Notes under the pieces: model-generated
Databases searched by the model: none
Seen by the model: only the letters and a program-made list of their open reading frames with translations
Told to the model about the DNA's origin: nothing
Assembly (NCBI RefSeq): GCF_020497125.1
Contig: NC_059087.1
Span: 13,549,925 to 13,613,924, forward strand
Source of the DNA: Mauremys mutica
Lineage: Eukaryota; Chordata; Testudines; Geoemydidae
DNA: 64,000 nucleotides
Direction of reading: 5' to 3'
Made by a program: the position numbers and the translations under genes
Part shown: positions 1 through 9,717 of the stretch, one piece after another
How the letters are laid out: every line of letters begins with the position of its first letter
How positions within the stretch are numbered: the first letter of the stretch is position 1

Positions 1-977
1 TTACTATGGACAACCTGATTTTCAAACCGCCTCACAAAAGCTGCCTTGCCACAAGCTGCCCCCTCCTCTTCCCCCTGCACACTTTTTTGCACTTTACTCC
101 AAACAATTTGTTCACTGGTCTCTTCCTCTTGCCCTGCCCATGCTCAGACTGGGTCATAAAGGCAGCCCTGGGGACACATACACCGACATCCTCCCAATGC
201 ACTTGAGACCCCGGATAAGCTGTGCTGCAAGCTGCGGTGGCGTGGGCAGTTACTGCGGAACCCTTTCGTGCTTTTCCGTAAGGGGAACTGGGCAAACAGC
301 TGAGATTTCAAGACGGCTGGTCAGGCAGGACCATCTGCTGCCTGCATTAGCCGCAGGGTGCAGAACCTGATCCAGAACAGCCTCGTCATGTCTGACTCCG
401 CTGCTATACAGCTGCTAATAAAGGCAACCTGTGTGGAGCCTGTGACTCTGTATCTCGTGACAATGAACCTGGGGCCCTCCAGTGTCCCTGTCCCAGTACT
501 GAACAAAATCCTTACATTGGCCTTATCTATGCAGGGGCCTCCGAGCTTCAGGGCCGTGTTACGCTAGGTGCAATGCCGAGGCCAACAGTGCAGCGAGTGG
601 GGATATCCAGCTGGCAGCGACACCAGCTCTGGCAGATAGGGCAGTGCTGGCAGTGTGGTATCTGTCAGCTGGTGGATATCCCCATCCGCTCACTGTTAGA
701 ATTAGACGCAGGTACTTTGGCCCAACGCTGTAGCAAAAGCACTTCCTGTCTGTAAATGTGTAGACCACTGAGGGCCGTCTGATCAGAGACTGCCTCTCCC
801 AGGGAGCTGCCCGCTGATCTCCCATAGACTCTTAGTCTCCGGCTCCAACCATTCGACCTCAGTCCCTCACACTGACACATATGTGCGTGTTGAAGTAGAC
901 GCCTGAATGCCCACCACCGCCCAAAGTGTGATGAGCACGCAGTGTTATTTTGATGCTGATGATGACTTTATTTTCAG
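1..977 (+). other. MMP17: MMP17 intron (partial, upstream of the zinc-binding exon)
   Basis: This is the 3' part of the intron preceding the catalytic exon. I looked for the preceding exon, which should encode the acidic segment just before the zinc site, and do not see it, so it lies left of the window. The only structure noticed is an imperfect inverted repeat at 598-684. The acceptor is TTTTCAG at 971-977. The interval call is inference from the downstream exon. Confidence 0.7.
598..684. repeat. Imperfect inverted repeat (hairpin)
   Basis: The left arm contains TGGGGATATCCA (598-609) and GGCAGATA (631-638). The right arm, 659-684, contains TATCTGTC and TGGATATCCCCA, which are near reverse complements. 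The left arm carries about 15 extra bases, and the loop is about 20 nt. It could be a small decayed MITE or a chance fold-back. No family is recognised. Confidence 0.5.
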
Positions 978-1154
978 ATGCCCATGGGATGGACCTGTTT
1001 GCCGTGGCAGTCCATGAGTTTGGCCACGCTATCGGCTTGACTCACATCTCTGCCTTAGAGTCTATCATGAGACCCTATTACCAGGGACCGGTGGGGGATC
1101 CCCTGAAGTATGACCTGCCTTACGAAGACAAAGTCAGAATCTGGCAACTGTATG
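978..1154 (+). CDS. MMP17: MMP17 exon: catalytic zinc-binding region
   Basis: This exon encodes the C-terminal part of the metalloproteinase catalytic domain of MT4-MMP. The zinc-binding motif [11 protein letters not shown] is intact (HExxHxxGxxH, three His ligands and the catalytic Glu). It is followed by the Met-turn SIMRPYY and then [13 protein letters not shown]. The exon is entered in phase 1 (first codon completed as D, then [11 protein letters not shown]) after an AG at 976-977. It ends at TATG before donor GTTAGT, leaving phase 1. It is 177 bp. The next intron is only 137 bp. The family is a zinc endopeptidase held at the cell surface by a GPI anchor. The choice of MMP17 over other MMPs rests on the match of this exon and all following exons to the MT4-MMP sequence as I know it, and on the neighbouring ULK1. 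Confidence 0.95.
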
Positions 1155-1291
1155 GTTAGTTCATGCCCCCGTGAGTGGGTTTATGCTTCACTTCATCAGC
1201 AATGGCTCGCAAAGACAGCTCTTCTCCGGGATGCACTGTCTAGCTATTGGTGGTGGTGTGCCCTCTAATGCTTCCTTGTCTTTATTCCTAG

Positions 1292-1391
1292 GAGTCAGGG
1301 ATTCTGTGTCCCCAACAGCCAAGCCTGAGGTAACCAAAACTGACGACCACCCTGTTCTGCCAGAGCTGCCAGAGAACCGCTCCACTGTGCA
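1292..1391 (+). CDS. MMP17: MMP17 exon: hinge/linker
   Basis: This 100-bp exon encodes the proline- and acid-rich linker between the catalytic and hemopexin domains (starts GVRDSVSPTAKPE, ends PENRSTV plus a split codon). The acceptor is TTTATTCCTAG (1281-1291) and the donor is GTAAGC at 1392. The exon is entered in phase 1 and left in phase 2. The split codon CA|G is completed exactly by the next exon at 8859, which supports the boundary. Reading on past the donor would hit a stop at once. The donor is 57 bp upstream of the LTR-element insertion, so the element sits just inside the following intron. Confidence 0.9.
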
Positions 1392-1404
1392 GTAAGCAGA
1401 AGTG

Positions 1405-1446
1405 CCACCAATGTCCTTGTGAAGAGTCACCTGAAGCATGGGTGTC
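1405..1446. repeat. Left copy of the 42-bp direct duplication flanking the LTR element
   Basis: The 42 bp from CCACCAATGTCC to GGGTGTC are identical base for base to 5237-5278. Two further bases (GT, 1447-1448) separate this copy from the LTR. The size is far above the 4-6 bp expected for integrase-mediated insertion. Confidence 0.9.
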
Positions 1447-1448
1447 GT

Positions 1449-1877
1449 TGTCACGGAGTGTGGGGGACCCAGGGCCTTCACCCCCGGGCTCCCTACGATT
1501 CACCAGGACTCTCAGCCATCCAGTAAAGCAGAAGGTTTATTTAGACGACAGGAACACCGTCCAACACAGGTCTTGCAGGCACAGATAACCAGATCCCCCC
1601 CCCCGGTTCGGTCCATCTTGGGGGGCCTCACAGCCCCCCCCCGGGGATCAGAGCTCGGTCTCCCTGCTCCTCTCTCTTCTCCAGCCCACTCTCGTCTCCC
1701 AGTCCTCTCCGGCCCCTCCTCTCTCCTCCGCCTCCTTCCTTTGTCTCCCCTGGCCAGAGGTGTCACCTCCCCTCCCCCAGGCCAAGCTCAGCTCACAGTT
1801 TGAATTCCTGACACTCACCTAAACCTCTGGCTCTCCCCTCCCCCGCACAGACAGTCTGTGCTTCCTACTCCTTCACA
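1449..1877 (-). repeat. 3' LTR of the Gypsy element
   Basis: The 429-bp repeat matches 4808-5236 in length, and I see no difference on direct reading. It starts TG and ends CA on either strand. It is C-rich on the + strand, with two long C runs. On the - strand it follows directly after the polypurine tract. Confidence 0.93.
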
Positions 1878-4492
1878 CCTCTCCCCCCTCCGAGACTGAA
1901 CTGAGCGGGGTCACTCCAGCCAGTGACCCGGGGAAGTTCGGACCCACCTACAACCTTATGCCGCCCGCGCCCTTTCCCCACCCTAGTACCCCTGGGGTGC
2001 ACACGGGGCTGGGGCCTTCTCCCCACGTTCCAGTCTGGGGGGCTGTGATTCGGGTTCTCTCGGTTCAGAGCCCCCCTTCTGACCCTGGCCCCCCTCTGGA
2101 CAGGCTCCTCGGGGCGGGGCGAGGGCCTTACAGCCATCTCCCCCCTGTCCCGGGCCCTCCTCCCCCTCTGGCAGACGTCACAGGAGCGGCAGTGCTGCCG
2201 GACATGGGCAAAGACCCCAGGCCAGTAATAGTTCTGCAGCAGCCGCTGCTGGGTACGCCAGGCTCCCTGGTGCCCTGAGGGGGGAATGTCATGGGCCCGG
2301 CACAGCAGCTGGTGGCGATACTCCTGGGGTACCACCAGCTGCCTCCTGATCCCCCCTGACTCCATCTTCCCTGGGGGAGCCCATTCTCGGTACAGGAGCC
2401 CCTTCTCCCACAGGAACCTTTTCCGGCCACCTCGTCCCATGGTCTGTCCCCCCCTAAGGTTGGCCAGGTCCCTTATCCTCCGCAAGGAGGGGTCTTCCCG
2501 CACCGCGGCCTGGTACTCAGCCGCTGGGGCAGGGGCGGGGATCTGCTCTCTCTCACCGGCTGGGTCTGGGGCCACAGCCTCTCTGAGCCCCGTCCCTGGG
2601 CGTTCCCTCCCTACCGGGTCAGGGTCCGGTGTCTCGGCCAAAGTACTTTCCCCGGGGTCAGGGTGCAGAGCCCTGCGTCGACCCTGACTACGGTTCACGG
2701 ACAGGGTACCCTGGGTGTTACTTGGCCAGTCCTCGAGGTCCCCCCCCATTAACACCTCCGTGGGCAAATGTGGGTGCACCCCCACGTCCTTGAGGCCCTC
2801 CTTGTCCCCCCACTTTAGGTGTACCCTCGCGACAGGCACCTTGAATGGGGTCCCGATCACGCCCCTCAGGTTCAGGTAGGTGTTGGGCACCATCCGATCT
2901 GAGCCCACCACCTGCGGCCGGGCCAGCGTCACCTCTGCGCCCGTATCCCAGTACCCAGTGACCTCCTTCCCGTCTACCTCCAGGGGAACAAGGCACTCGC
3001 TCCGGAGGGGTAGTCCCGTGCCCACCCTGTAAACCCCAAACTCAGGGCTGGGAGCATCCAGCCCCTCGGAGGGGTCGACCCGGGGCCCCCCTCCCTCCTT
3101 TGCAGGGGGTACGCGGCCCACCCCCCTTTCGTGCGACCGCTGCCCCTCATCCGGCTGGGTCTCTACCAAGTTGACCCAGTGTGGGGTTGGTCTGCTCAGT
3201 TTGTCCCGGAGCTTGGGGCACTGGCCCCGTACGTGGCCCGGCTGGCCACACTGATAGCAGCCCATGTCTCGTGGGTCCCCTCGAGGGGGACGGCTGGACC
3301 TGACGCCAGATGCTTCCCTTTGGTGGGGGCTCTCCCTCGGCTCCTTCTGGGAGGTCCCATGGTGACTCTCTCTCTGCGTTGAGGCAGACCTGCTCCTTCG
3401 AGACTCCTCCCTGCCATCCCCCGCCCGACTGTCCATGTATTGGTCGGCCAGCCGGCCTGCATGCTGCGGGTTCTCCGGCTTCCGGTCCATCAGCCACTGC
3501 TTCAGGTCAGACGGGCACTGCGCATACAGGTGCTCCAGTACGACTAGGTCAAGCAGGTCCTCTCTAGTTTGGGCCCCAGCCGTCCACTTGCGGGCGTACC
3601 CCTGCGCCCGGTTGACCAGTTGCAGGTATGTGACCTCCCGGGTCTTACGTTGACCCCGGACCCTCTTCCGGTACATCTCCGGGGTCAGCCCAAACTCGCG
3701 GAGCAGGGCCTCTTTGAACAGGTTGTAGTCCCCTGCCTCCGCCCCTCTCATTCGGCTGTACACCTCCACGGCGGTGGAGTCCAGTAAGGGGGTGAGGCGC
3801 CGGATCCTGTCTGCAGGGTCAACCTGGTGCAGCTCGCAGGCATTCTCAAAGGCCGTCAGGAAGGTGTCTATGTCCTCCCCCTCCTTACGCGGGGCCAGGA
3901 AGTTCGTATCGAAGCTCTTTGTAGGCTTGGGCCCCCCCTCACTCACCGCAGCCGGGGTCTTACTGTTGTTCTGCTGGGCCAGGGCCAGTTCATGTCTGCG
4001 CTGCTCCTCCTTCTCTCTCGCTTCGAATTCCCGTTGCTTCTCCTTCTCTCTCGCCTCGTATCCGCGTTGCTTCTCCTTCTCCTCCAGCTCACGCTGGCTT
4101 TGTCTTTCCTCATATGCCCTCAGCTCCTTACGCTCCTCCATCTCCATCCGTTTGATCTCTCTCTCCAACTCCAGCCGCCTGCGCTCCACGGAGGCCGAGC
4201 GTCGCCGGGACGATCCCCTGCTGGCCGGGGGGGTCACGGTACCCTCCGTAGCTGGGCTCCTCCTCCCCCTAGGCCTAGGGGTGGGGGGTCTCGAGGAGCC
4301 CTCATCCGCCGACTGGCCACTCCCAGCGGGTACAGACACTGGTGCCTGCGCTGCATCTGCCCGGCTGCTTCCCTCAGAGACAGGGACCGGTTCATTCCTG
4401 CGATCTCTCTCCTCCAGCCGGGCAATCAGCTGGGCCTTGGTGAGCTTCCCATGGCGCAGCCCCCCTCTGCTTGCACAGCTCCACCAGCTCAC
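1865..4492 (-). pseudogene. Gag-protease-integrase(N) open frame of the Gypsy element
   Basis: The open frame has 875 codons. A charged coiled coil (Glu/Arg/Lys rich) covers about residues 104-175. A capsid/SCAN-like segment covers about 195-355, including LLDLVVLEHL and LKQWLMDRKPE. A CCHC zinc knuckle (C412, C415, H420, C425) follows, then an aspartic protease active site DTGA at 516-519. The integrase N-terminal zinc finger comes next (H734, H741, C771, C774, with YYWPGV between). After about residue 790 the frame reads into unrelated Arg/Pro-rich sequence and stops inside the 3' LTR, marking an internal deletion. The usual gag start appears to lie in another frame near 4514, with a frameshift at the C run around 4461-4465. 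Known from the literature: SCAN domains of vertebrate zinc-finger proteins derive from Gmr1-like gag capsids. Inference: the protein is not autonomous. Confidence 0.85.
1878..1891 (-). other. Polypurine tract of the Gypsy element
   Basis: On the - strand this reads GGAGGGGGGAGAGG, directly before the TG of the 3' LTR. That is where plus-strand DNA synthesis is primed in LTR retrotransposons. Its last two bases (GG) matter for interpreting the insertion ends. Confidence 0.85.
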
Positions 4493-4787
4493 ACTTACGC
4501 TTCTGGGAATACATCTTCCTGCTGGCCGCTCGTAGGCCGGGGTGCTCGCCGCTCCCCACGGGTTCCAGGGGGACCCCTCGTGTGCCAGTCTTTGAGGTCA
4601 CCCCCTCTCTGCCAGGGTCGAGCTGCAGACTCCTCCGCCCCTGGGATCGCTCGCTGTGATCCCCCGGGGGACCCTGTTACTGCAAAGTCCTGCTCTCTGG
4701 TCACACTCGCCCAGGAGTGAATCGCCCCTTCGTTTTCCTGCTCCCCAGTCACTTACTGCAGGAAGCGCCGTCCACGGGGTGCCGCCG

Positions 4788-4805
4788 ATCCCACCGCTGC
4801 CACCA
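4788..4805 (-). other. Probable primer-binding site of the Gypsy element
   Basis: On the - strand, two bases (AC) follow the CA end of the 5' LTR and then TGGTGGCAGCGGTGG begins. A TGG start two bases inside the LTR is the standard position for a site complementary to a tRNA CCA end. I do not assign the tRNA. Confidence 0.6.
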
Positions 4806-4807
4806 GT

Positions 4808-5236
4808 TGTCACGGAGTGTGGGGGACCCAGGGCCTTCACCCCCGGGCTCCCTACGATTCACCAGGACTCTCAGCCATCCAGTAAAGCAGAAGGTTTATT
4901 TAGACGACAGGAACACCGTCCAACACAGGTCTTGCAGGCACAGATAACCAGATCCCCCCCCCCGGTTCGGTCCATCTTGGGGGGCCTCACAGCCCCCCCC
5001 CGGGGATCAGAGCTCGGTCTCCCTGCTCCTCTCTCTTCTCCAGCCCACTCTCGTCTCCCAGTCCTCTCCGGCCCCTCCTCTCTCCTCCGCCTCCTTCCTT
5101 TGTCTCCCCTGGCCAGAGGTGTCACCTCCCCTCCCCCAGGCCAAGCTCAGCTCACAGTTTGAATTCCTGACACTCACCTAAACCTCTGGCTCTCCCCTCC
5201 CCCGCACAGACAGTCTGTGCTTCCTACTCCTTCACA
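4808..5236 (-). repeat. 5' LTR of the Gypsy element
   Basis: This 429-bp copy matches 1449-1877. No difference is visible in either long C run or in the flanking bases. LTRs are identical at integration, so this indicates a recent insertion unless gene conversion or assembly has homogenised them. Confidence 0.93.
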
Positions 5237-5278
5237 CCACCAATGTCCTTGTGAAGAGTCACCTGAAGCATGGGTGTC
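5237..5278. repeat. Right copy of the 42-bp direct duplication
   Basis: It is identical to 1405-1446. It directly abuts the LTR, and its first two bases (CC; GG on the element strand) coincide with the dinucleotide that ends the polypurine tract. Confidence 0.9.
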
Positions 5279-7763
5279 TTCTCAGACCATGGGGTGGATA
5301 CTTCCCTTCAGCTGTGGTTGCAGCAGGGAGTTAAAGCCAGAAGAAGTGGGCAGAGGGGTGACTCCAATACATGTCCCCTCCCCGCCCAAATCATGGCTAG
5401 TTACCAACCAGGGGGTTGGGGATTTTCAGATTGGGAAGGGGGAGGGAACCAAAGGAGTGATTTCTACATACAGGGCTCACTCTCATGGGGACCCACTAGA
5501 TTTCTGAGTGTAGATTCTGAATCCAACTCCAGAACAGCCTTGTTTGCTTGGTCGGGGTAGATGTGTGAAGTGCAGTGGCTCCTAGCAAGAACCTTTGAAG
5601 AATCGTGTGCGGTGCTTTCCCCAAAAGGTGCTAATTCTTCCAGCCTGGGAACCACTGAGGTCCAGCTCATTCTGGCCACTGGTGTCCTGTTTGCATTCTT
5701 TGTTATTACCAATCTCTGTGTAATGTGTGTCCAGAAGAGTTAAAAGTGGCCCAAGGATAAAACCAGTGTGGGTAAGAAGCTTAATGAGATGTTAATTCAG
5801 GACTAGAACATAAATAAGGAATTCAGGGTGTGCTGGGGGATTTTGTAGAAAAGGGAAAAGTGCTGCTTATTAAGGAAAAAGGACAAGATGAATGTCATTC
5901 TTCCTGGGTATCCAAACCCTCACCTATGCTTGCGTGTGTGTGGTATTTTTATTTAAAGAGCTGGCTAATTGGCAAAGGCCCAGATCCACAAAAGTAATTC
6001 TGCCCCTAACATCCATTGATTTAATGTAAGTTACCCTTTTGGATTTGGGCCAAAGCTTATATTTCATTTTGGATTTTCAGAAAGTGCTGAGCACCGACCA
6101 TCTGAGAACTGGGGTCCTTTACTTTTGCTCTAGTTGGGTACCCAAAGTCGCTAGTCACATGTGAAAATCTAGGCTTTATTGTGTGTATTTCAAACAAGAG
6201 GCAAATTTGGTCTACTGTGTGTAAAAATATCTTCATGATGTTTTTAATTAAATGAAACTGTTTATTTTATGTACGAAGCATTTCTCTTCAATGTTGGCAT
6301 CAACACTGGGAGAATCAGATCGTGAAACTCACTGGAAAGAGTATGAAATTGACAAGTCTAGTTTCACACTCTTAAATTGGGGGAAGAGCAGAGCTGTAAT
6401 GGAAATAACATCAGGGTGAAAAGTCAATTAGACTTTTAAAATTCTTTAATTTTAACGACTGAAGATGTTGCTAAGAACTCAGGCAGGGGTTGTTTTTAAA
6501 ATATATGGGGCCAGATGCTCAACTGGCGTAAATCAGCATAAATCCATTGACTTCCATGGGGATACACTGAGTTTATAGCAGCTGAGGATCTAACACAGGA
6601 TTTTAATTTTGACAAGTGTCTCTTGAATAATGAATAGGCAGAGGAGTAGATAATCTATGAGGCAAGACAGCTCTGGGCAGCATATCAGGGGCACGGAAAC
6701 CTTCTCTCTGCTGGTAAAATCCACTCAGAATTCATGAATTACGATTATGCAGCTGATGCAACCCAGCATGGCCTCAGGGGCTTAGTTATATTTGGAGGGT
6801 CCCTTGGATAACTGAAGTGGCGTCTTTAGATTTCTGCTTTGTTCCTGAGAAGCAGGGTGATCATTGGAAGCATGCAAGGATATTCTTTTTTTTTTTTTTT
6901 TTTTTTTACCATGAGGATGAGCAAGAGGCTTTCCTGGGTACGGCCTTTCTATGGAGAGTTTCCTGAATGCTGGTAGGGCTGTCAGACTGTGGGGATGTGG
7001 GGACAATGCTTTATTTAGGATGTGCCCTGCAATGGGATAATTCCATCAATTTACTGACCTGGGTCAGAATCGTGCAGTGGGCTTCTCCTGAGAAAGCCCC
7101 CGAAAGGTAGGGTGAAAAGTCTGAAAGCACAAGGAGGTTCATGCTGGGAGATTTCATCCTCCTCACAGTGTGGGTGAGCTGGGTGCTGTATTGGTCATGT
7201 TGACTTAGATACCCTCTGCAAAGCTGTCATTGTAATGGGCTCGCAGATTCCTTCTATCCTGGCATTTAAAGCAAATCCCATGTAATGTTTTGTGTGCATG
7301 CGTGCGTGCCATCCTCTAGTGATTGAACCACAGAGAGGATAAGGGACCTACTACTACCAGTGAAAGGAATTTTCCTTCAGGTCAAGTAGCAGAGGTCTAT
7401 GTTTTTGGACCTGAAAGACAAGGGTTCTAATCCCAGCTCCTCTGGGGCAGGTGTTTTATTTAGCTAGTAACGATGTTGTCAGAAACCCAAAGATTTGTTA
7501 CATTTCTAGTGGCACAATTGTATCAGTTGCGTTTGTGGCTGTGATGCTTTGAAAGAAGGGAGCTGGCTCTTCCCCTTGGCCACACAGCACTGTATCACTA
7601 AGGTGAAGTCTGTTTTATGGAGTCAAAGGATGCTCAGATACCAGGGTGAAGCCTTGGTTGGGCTCAGACATGTGGCTGGTGTATTATGTAGGGATTGAGA
7701 AGTTGAGAAGGACAGTGCCAGCAGTCTGATATGAAGTTCTTCTAAAAGCAAATTAATTTAAAA
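5279..7763. other. Intron sequence without a gene
   Basis: I see no exon here. Apart from the palindromic repeat at 6511-6592 and a homopolymer T run at about 6884-6907, the sequence looks like ordinary intron. Confidence 0.6.
6511..6592. repeat. Palindromic dispersed repeat (MITE-like)
   Basis: The left half reads CCAGATGCTCAACTGGCG and the right half ends AGCAGCTGAGGATC, close to inverse copies around a CCATTGACTTCCATGG centre. The same unit recurs around 11017-11180. It looks like a decayed fold-back element common in reptile genomes. Family name unknown to me. Confidence 0.55.
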
Positions 7764-7953
7764 ATTGGAGATATACCTATCTCCTAGAACTGGAAGGGAC
7801 CTTGACAGGTCATTGAGTCCAGCCCCCTGCCTTCACTAGCAGGACCAAGTACTGATTTTTGCCTCAGATCCCTAAGTGGCCCCCTCAAGGATTAAACTCA
7901 CAACCCTGGGTTTAGCAGGCCAATGCTCAAAGCACTGAGCTATCCCTCCCCCC
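7764..7953 (-). repeat. tRNA-derived SINE with CR1-like tail (tortoise Pol III/SINE type)
   Basis: On the - strand it starts with a tRNA-like head (ATAGCTCAGTG for box A, GGGTTGTGAGTTTAATCC around box B). It ends with a CR1-type tail containing GGGGGCTGGACTCAATGACC and CTTCCAGTTCTAGGAGATA. This combination is known from turtles and is the strongest taxonomic clue in the window. A target duplication is not clear. Confidence 0.85.
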
Positions 7954-8858
7954 AATTAGATTCATGCTTCCCTGTCATGAAGAGCAGCTGATCTGTATAT
8001 GGTTCACAAATCCTTTCTTTGCTCTCTATCAATCATTGTACAAGGGCTTTGTTACTCTTTAAATTCTTCATACCCCCCGTGGCCCCACCTTGTTAAAACA
8101 GGATCTCAGCCAGGCCAGTCACTATCTGGGCATTCACCATCTGGACCCCCGACCCCCTTTGTTTGGTTTCTGTTACTCTCTCATGGTGCGGCTGTGACCC
8201 CCAGCAGCTCAGAGTCTACGTCCAGAGTTCCTGGTTGCTGAAGTCACTCTTGTCAGCCTGTGTGCTTTTTGTTCAGCGAGTATCTTGCTGTACCCGGGTA
8301 GGGGGCCCAGGTGGGCTCTCAGACACACCCCAGTGAAGCTGGAGTAATAGCTTTGCCTGCACTAGAGTTCCTCTGGCTTTCCAGAGGTGCTACAGAGAGC
8401 AGAATCTAGCTCCCCGTCTCCTTGGCTCTTGGTGATGATCTCACGTAGAAAGGGGAGGGTTGTGTCTGCCATGGATTCGTTTTGTAGAGAAAACTGTCTT
8501 AAAGCTGCCGTTTGTCCAGGAAAGCTTTTCAGAGCCTCTGCCTTGGAAAATCCCCTGGTGCACAAGGCTGGATTCACAGCAGGGCTGATTTGGGGGTGGG
8601 AGCAGGGACCCGCCAAGCGTTAGGCCTCTGTGACCTTCTGCATCATTCCTAGTTACAGCCATGCCCCATTGAACCCCTCCATCTCGACAGCCCAGGGCTG
8701 CAGATCCCAGGTCTGTGTGCACTGGGGAATTGTCTTCAGCCAGACGAGCCAGTGCAGTGAGTGGGAGGGGAATTGCTGCTTGCCTGGGGGAGCTGGAGAG
8801 CCCTGCTCCTGGCTGCAGGGGTGGGGCTGCCGCTCACATGAGTGCTGTCTTTCTGCAG

Positions 8859-8941
8859 GCTCAGAAGAGATGTGCCCAACAGGTGCAACACTCACTTTGA
8901 TGCTGTGGCTCAGATCAGAGGCGAGGCTTTCTTCTTCAAAG
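8859..8941 (+). CDS. MMP17: MMP17 exon: start of hemopexin domain
   Basis: This 83-bp exon encodes [18 protein letters not shown] followed by [10 protein letters not shown]. The Cys in NRCNTHFDA is the first of the two hemopexin Cys that close the four-bladed propeller; its partner is in DWLVCGD of the last exon. The acceptor is TTTCTGCAG (8850-8858). The first base completes the CA|G codon from 1391. The exon leaves in phase 1 before GTAAGC. Hemopexin domains guide substrate and partner recognition in membrane-type MMPs. Confidence 0.95.
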
Positions 8942-9457
8942 GTAAGCAGCTGCTTTCCGCATAACGGCTTAGGTGACCTTTGCCAAGCCGAAGCTGCACG
9001 TAACTCTGGAGCTGGACTCCATTCATGCAAACCGTTCAATCTACTCTTCTCTTTGAACCTGGTCTCCAGAAGAGGGATGGCTTTGCCAAGACGTCCGGGG
9101 CATGGAGTCAGGGTATTGGTTGCAGCACTAGGTTCACATCCAGTAGTATTGGGTTTGCTCCAGAGCTGCCTGCCAGGGCTTGATTCTCATTCACACTGAG
9201 GCCACTTTACACCGTTGGGGCAGCATAAAGGGCTCTCAGAACTTTAAGACCCTCTACCTACACCCACCTTCAGGTCCTGCTGGAGCAGTATAAAGAGGCC
9301 TTGATGTAAATGAGATCCGTTAGGATCACCACCTGGCTCGAAACTAGTAGGATAGACATGATTTTCAAAAAGGATGCGGCAGACGTAGAAGAGACCTAGA
9401 GACGGGCGTTGGTGACAATGAAACATGTAGAGACTTCCAGATGAGTGGAGAGTGACT

Positions 9458-9717
9458 GGCTTTGTCTACACTGCCAATTGAACGACATAGCTTTTGTCGT
9501 TCACAGGTGCTTAAAAAAGCCTCCTCCCCCCCACCCAAAAGACAAAAGTTTTGCCATGGCAAGTGACTGTGTAAACGGCTCGTTGTCGGCAGGAGCGCTC
9601 TCCTGTCGACAACGCAAACCCCGCTCATAGGGAGCGGAAGTATTTTGTCCACAAAAGGGCTGACAAGCAGCATTTACACTGCCCGACTTTTAGTGACACG
9701 GCCGTGTAGACAAAGCC
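9458..9717. mobile_element. hAT-like MITE
   Basis: Terminal inverted repeats begin GGCTTTGTCTACACTGCC on the left and end GGCCGTGTAGACAAAGCC on the right. It is 260 bp with no coding capacity. The left subterminal region is A/C-rich and the right contains GTCGACAACG-type inverted segments. I could not define an 8-bp target duplication with confidence. Confidence 0.7.

Larger units (their letters stand above)
1449..5236 (-). mobile_element. Gypsy LTR retrotransposon (Gmr1-like), internally deleted
   Basis: This 3,788-bp element lies on the - strand. It has two 429-bp LTRs that look identical by eye, each beginning TGTGAAGG and ending CCGTGACA when read in element orientation. A polypurine tract abuts the 3' LTR, and a TGG-starting primer-binding-type site lies 2 nt inside the 5' LTR. 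The internal region (2.9 kb) encodes gag, protease and the integrase zinc finger, but no integrase core, reverse transcriptase or RNase H. In Gmr1-like Gypsy elements integrase lies before reverse transcriptase, so a single 3' internal deletion explains what is missing. Lineage assignment rests on the SCAN-like gag and this order. A copy without RT would have to move in trans. Confidence 0.9.
1392..8858 (+). other. MMP17: MMP17 intron carrying an LTR retrotransposon
   Basis: This 7.5-kb intron runs from donor GTAAGC (1392) to acceptor TTTCTGCAG (8850-8858). More than half is the LTR element and its duplicated flanks (1405-5278). The remainder, 5279-8858, holds a palindromic repeat (6511-6592), a poly-T run (about 6884-6907) and a tRNA-headed SINE (7764-7953). 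I see no other gene in it. Confidence 0.8.

Noticed and set aside
1438..1803. 121-codon + frame, repeated at 4656-5162
   Set aside because: It is LTR sequence read through a C-rich region; the same frame in both LTRs reflects their identity, not a gene.
3774..4720. Long + strand frames (253 and 297 codons)
   Set aside because: They are antisense to the gag coiled-coil region of the Gypsy element; Ser/Leu-rich output is the mirror of Glu/Arg codons.
8630..9199. 189-codon + frame overlapping an MMP17 exon
   Set aside because: It is in a different frame from the MMP17 hemopexin codons and runs across both splice sites.
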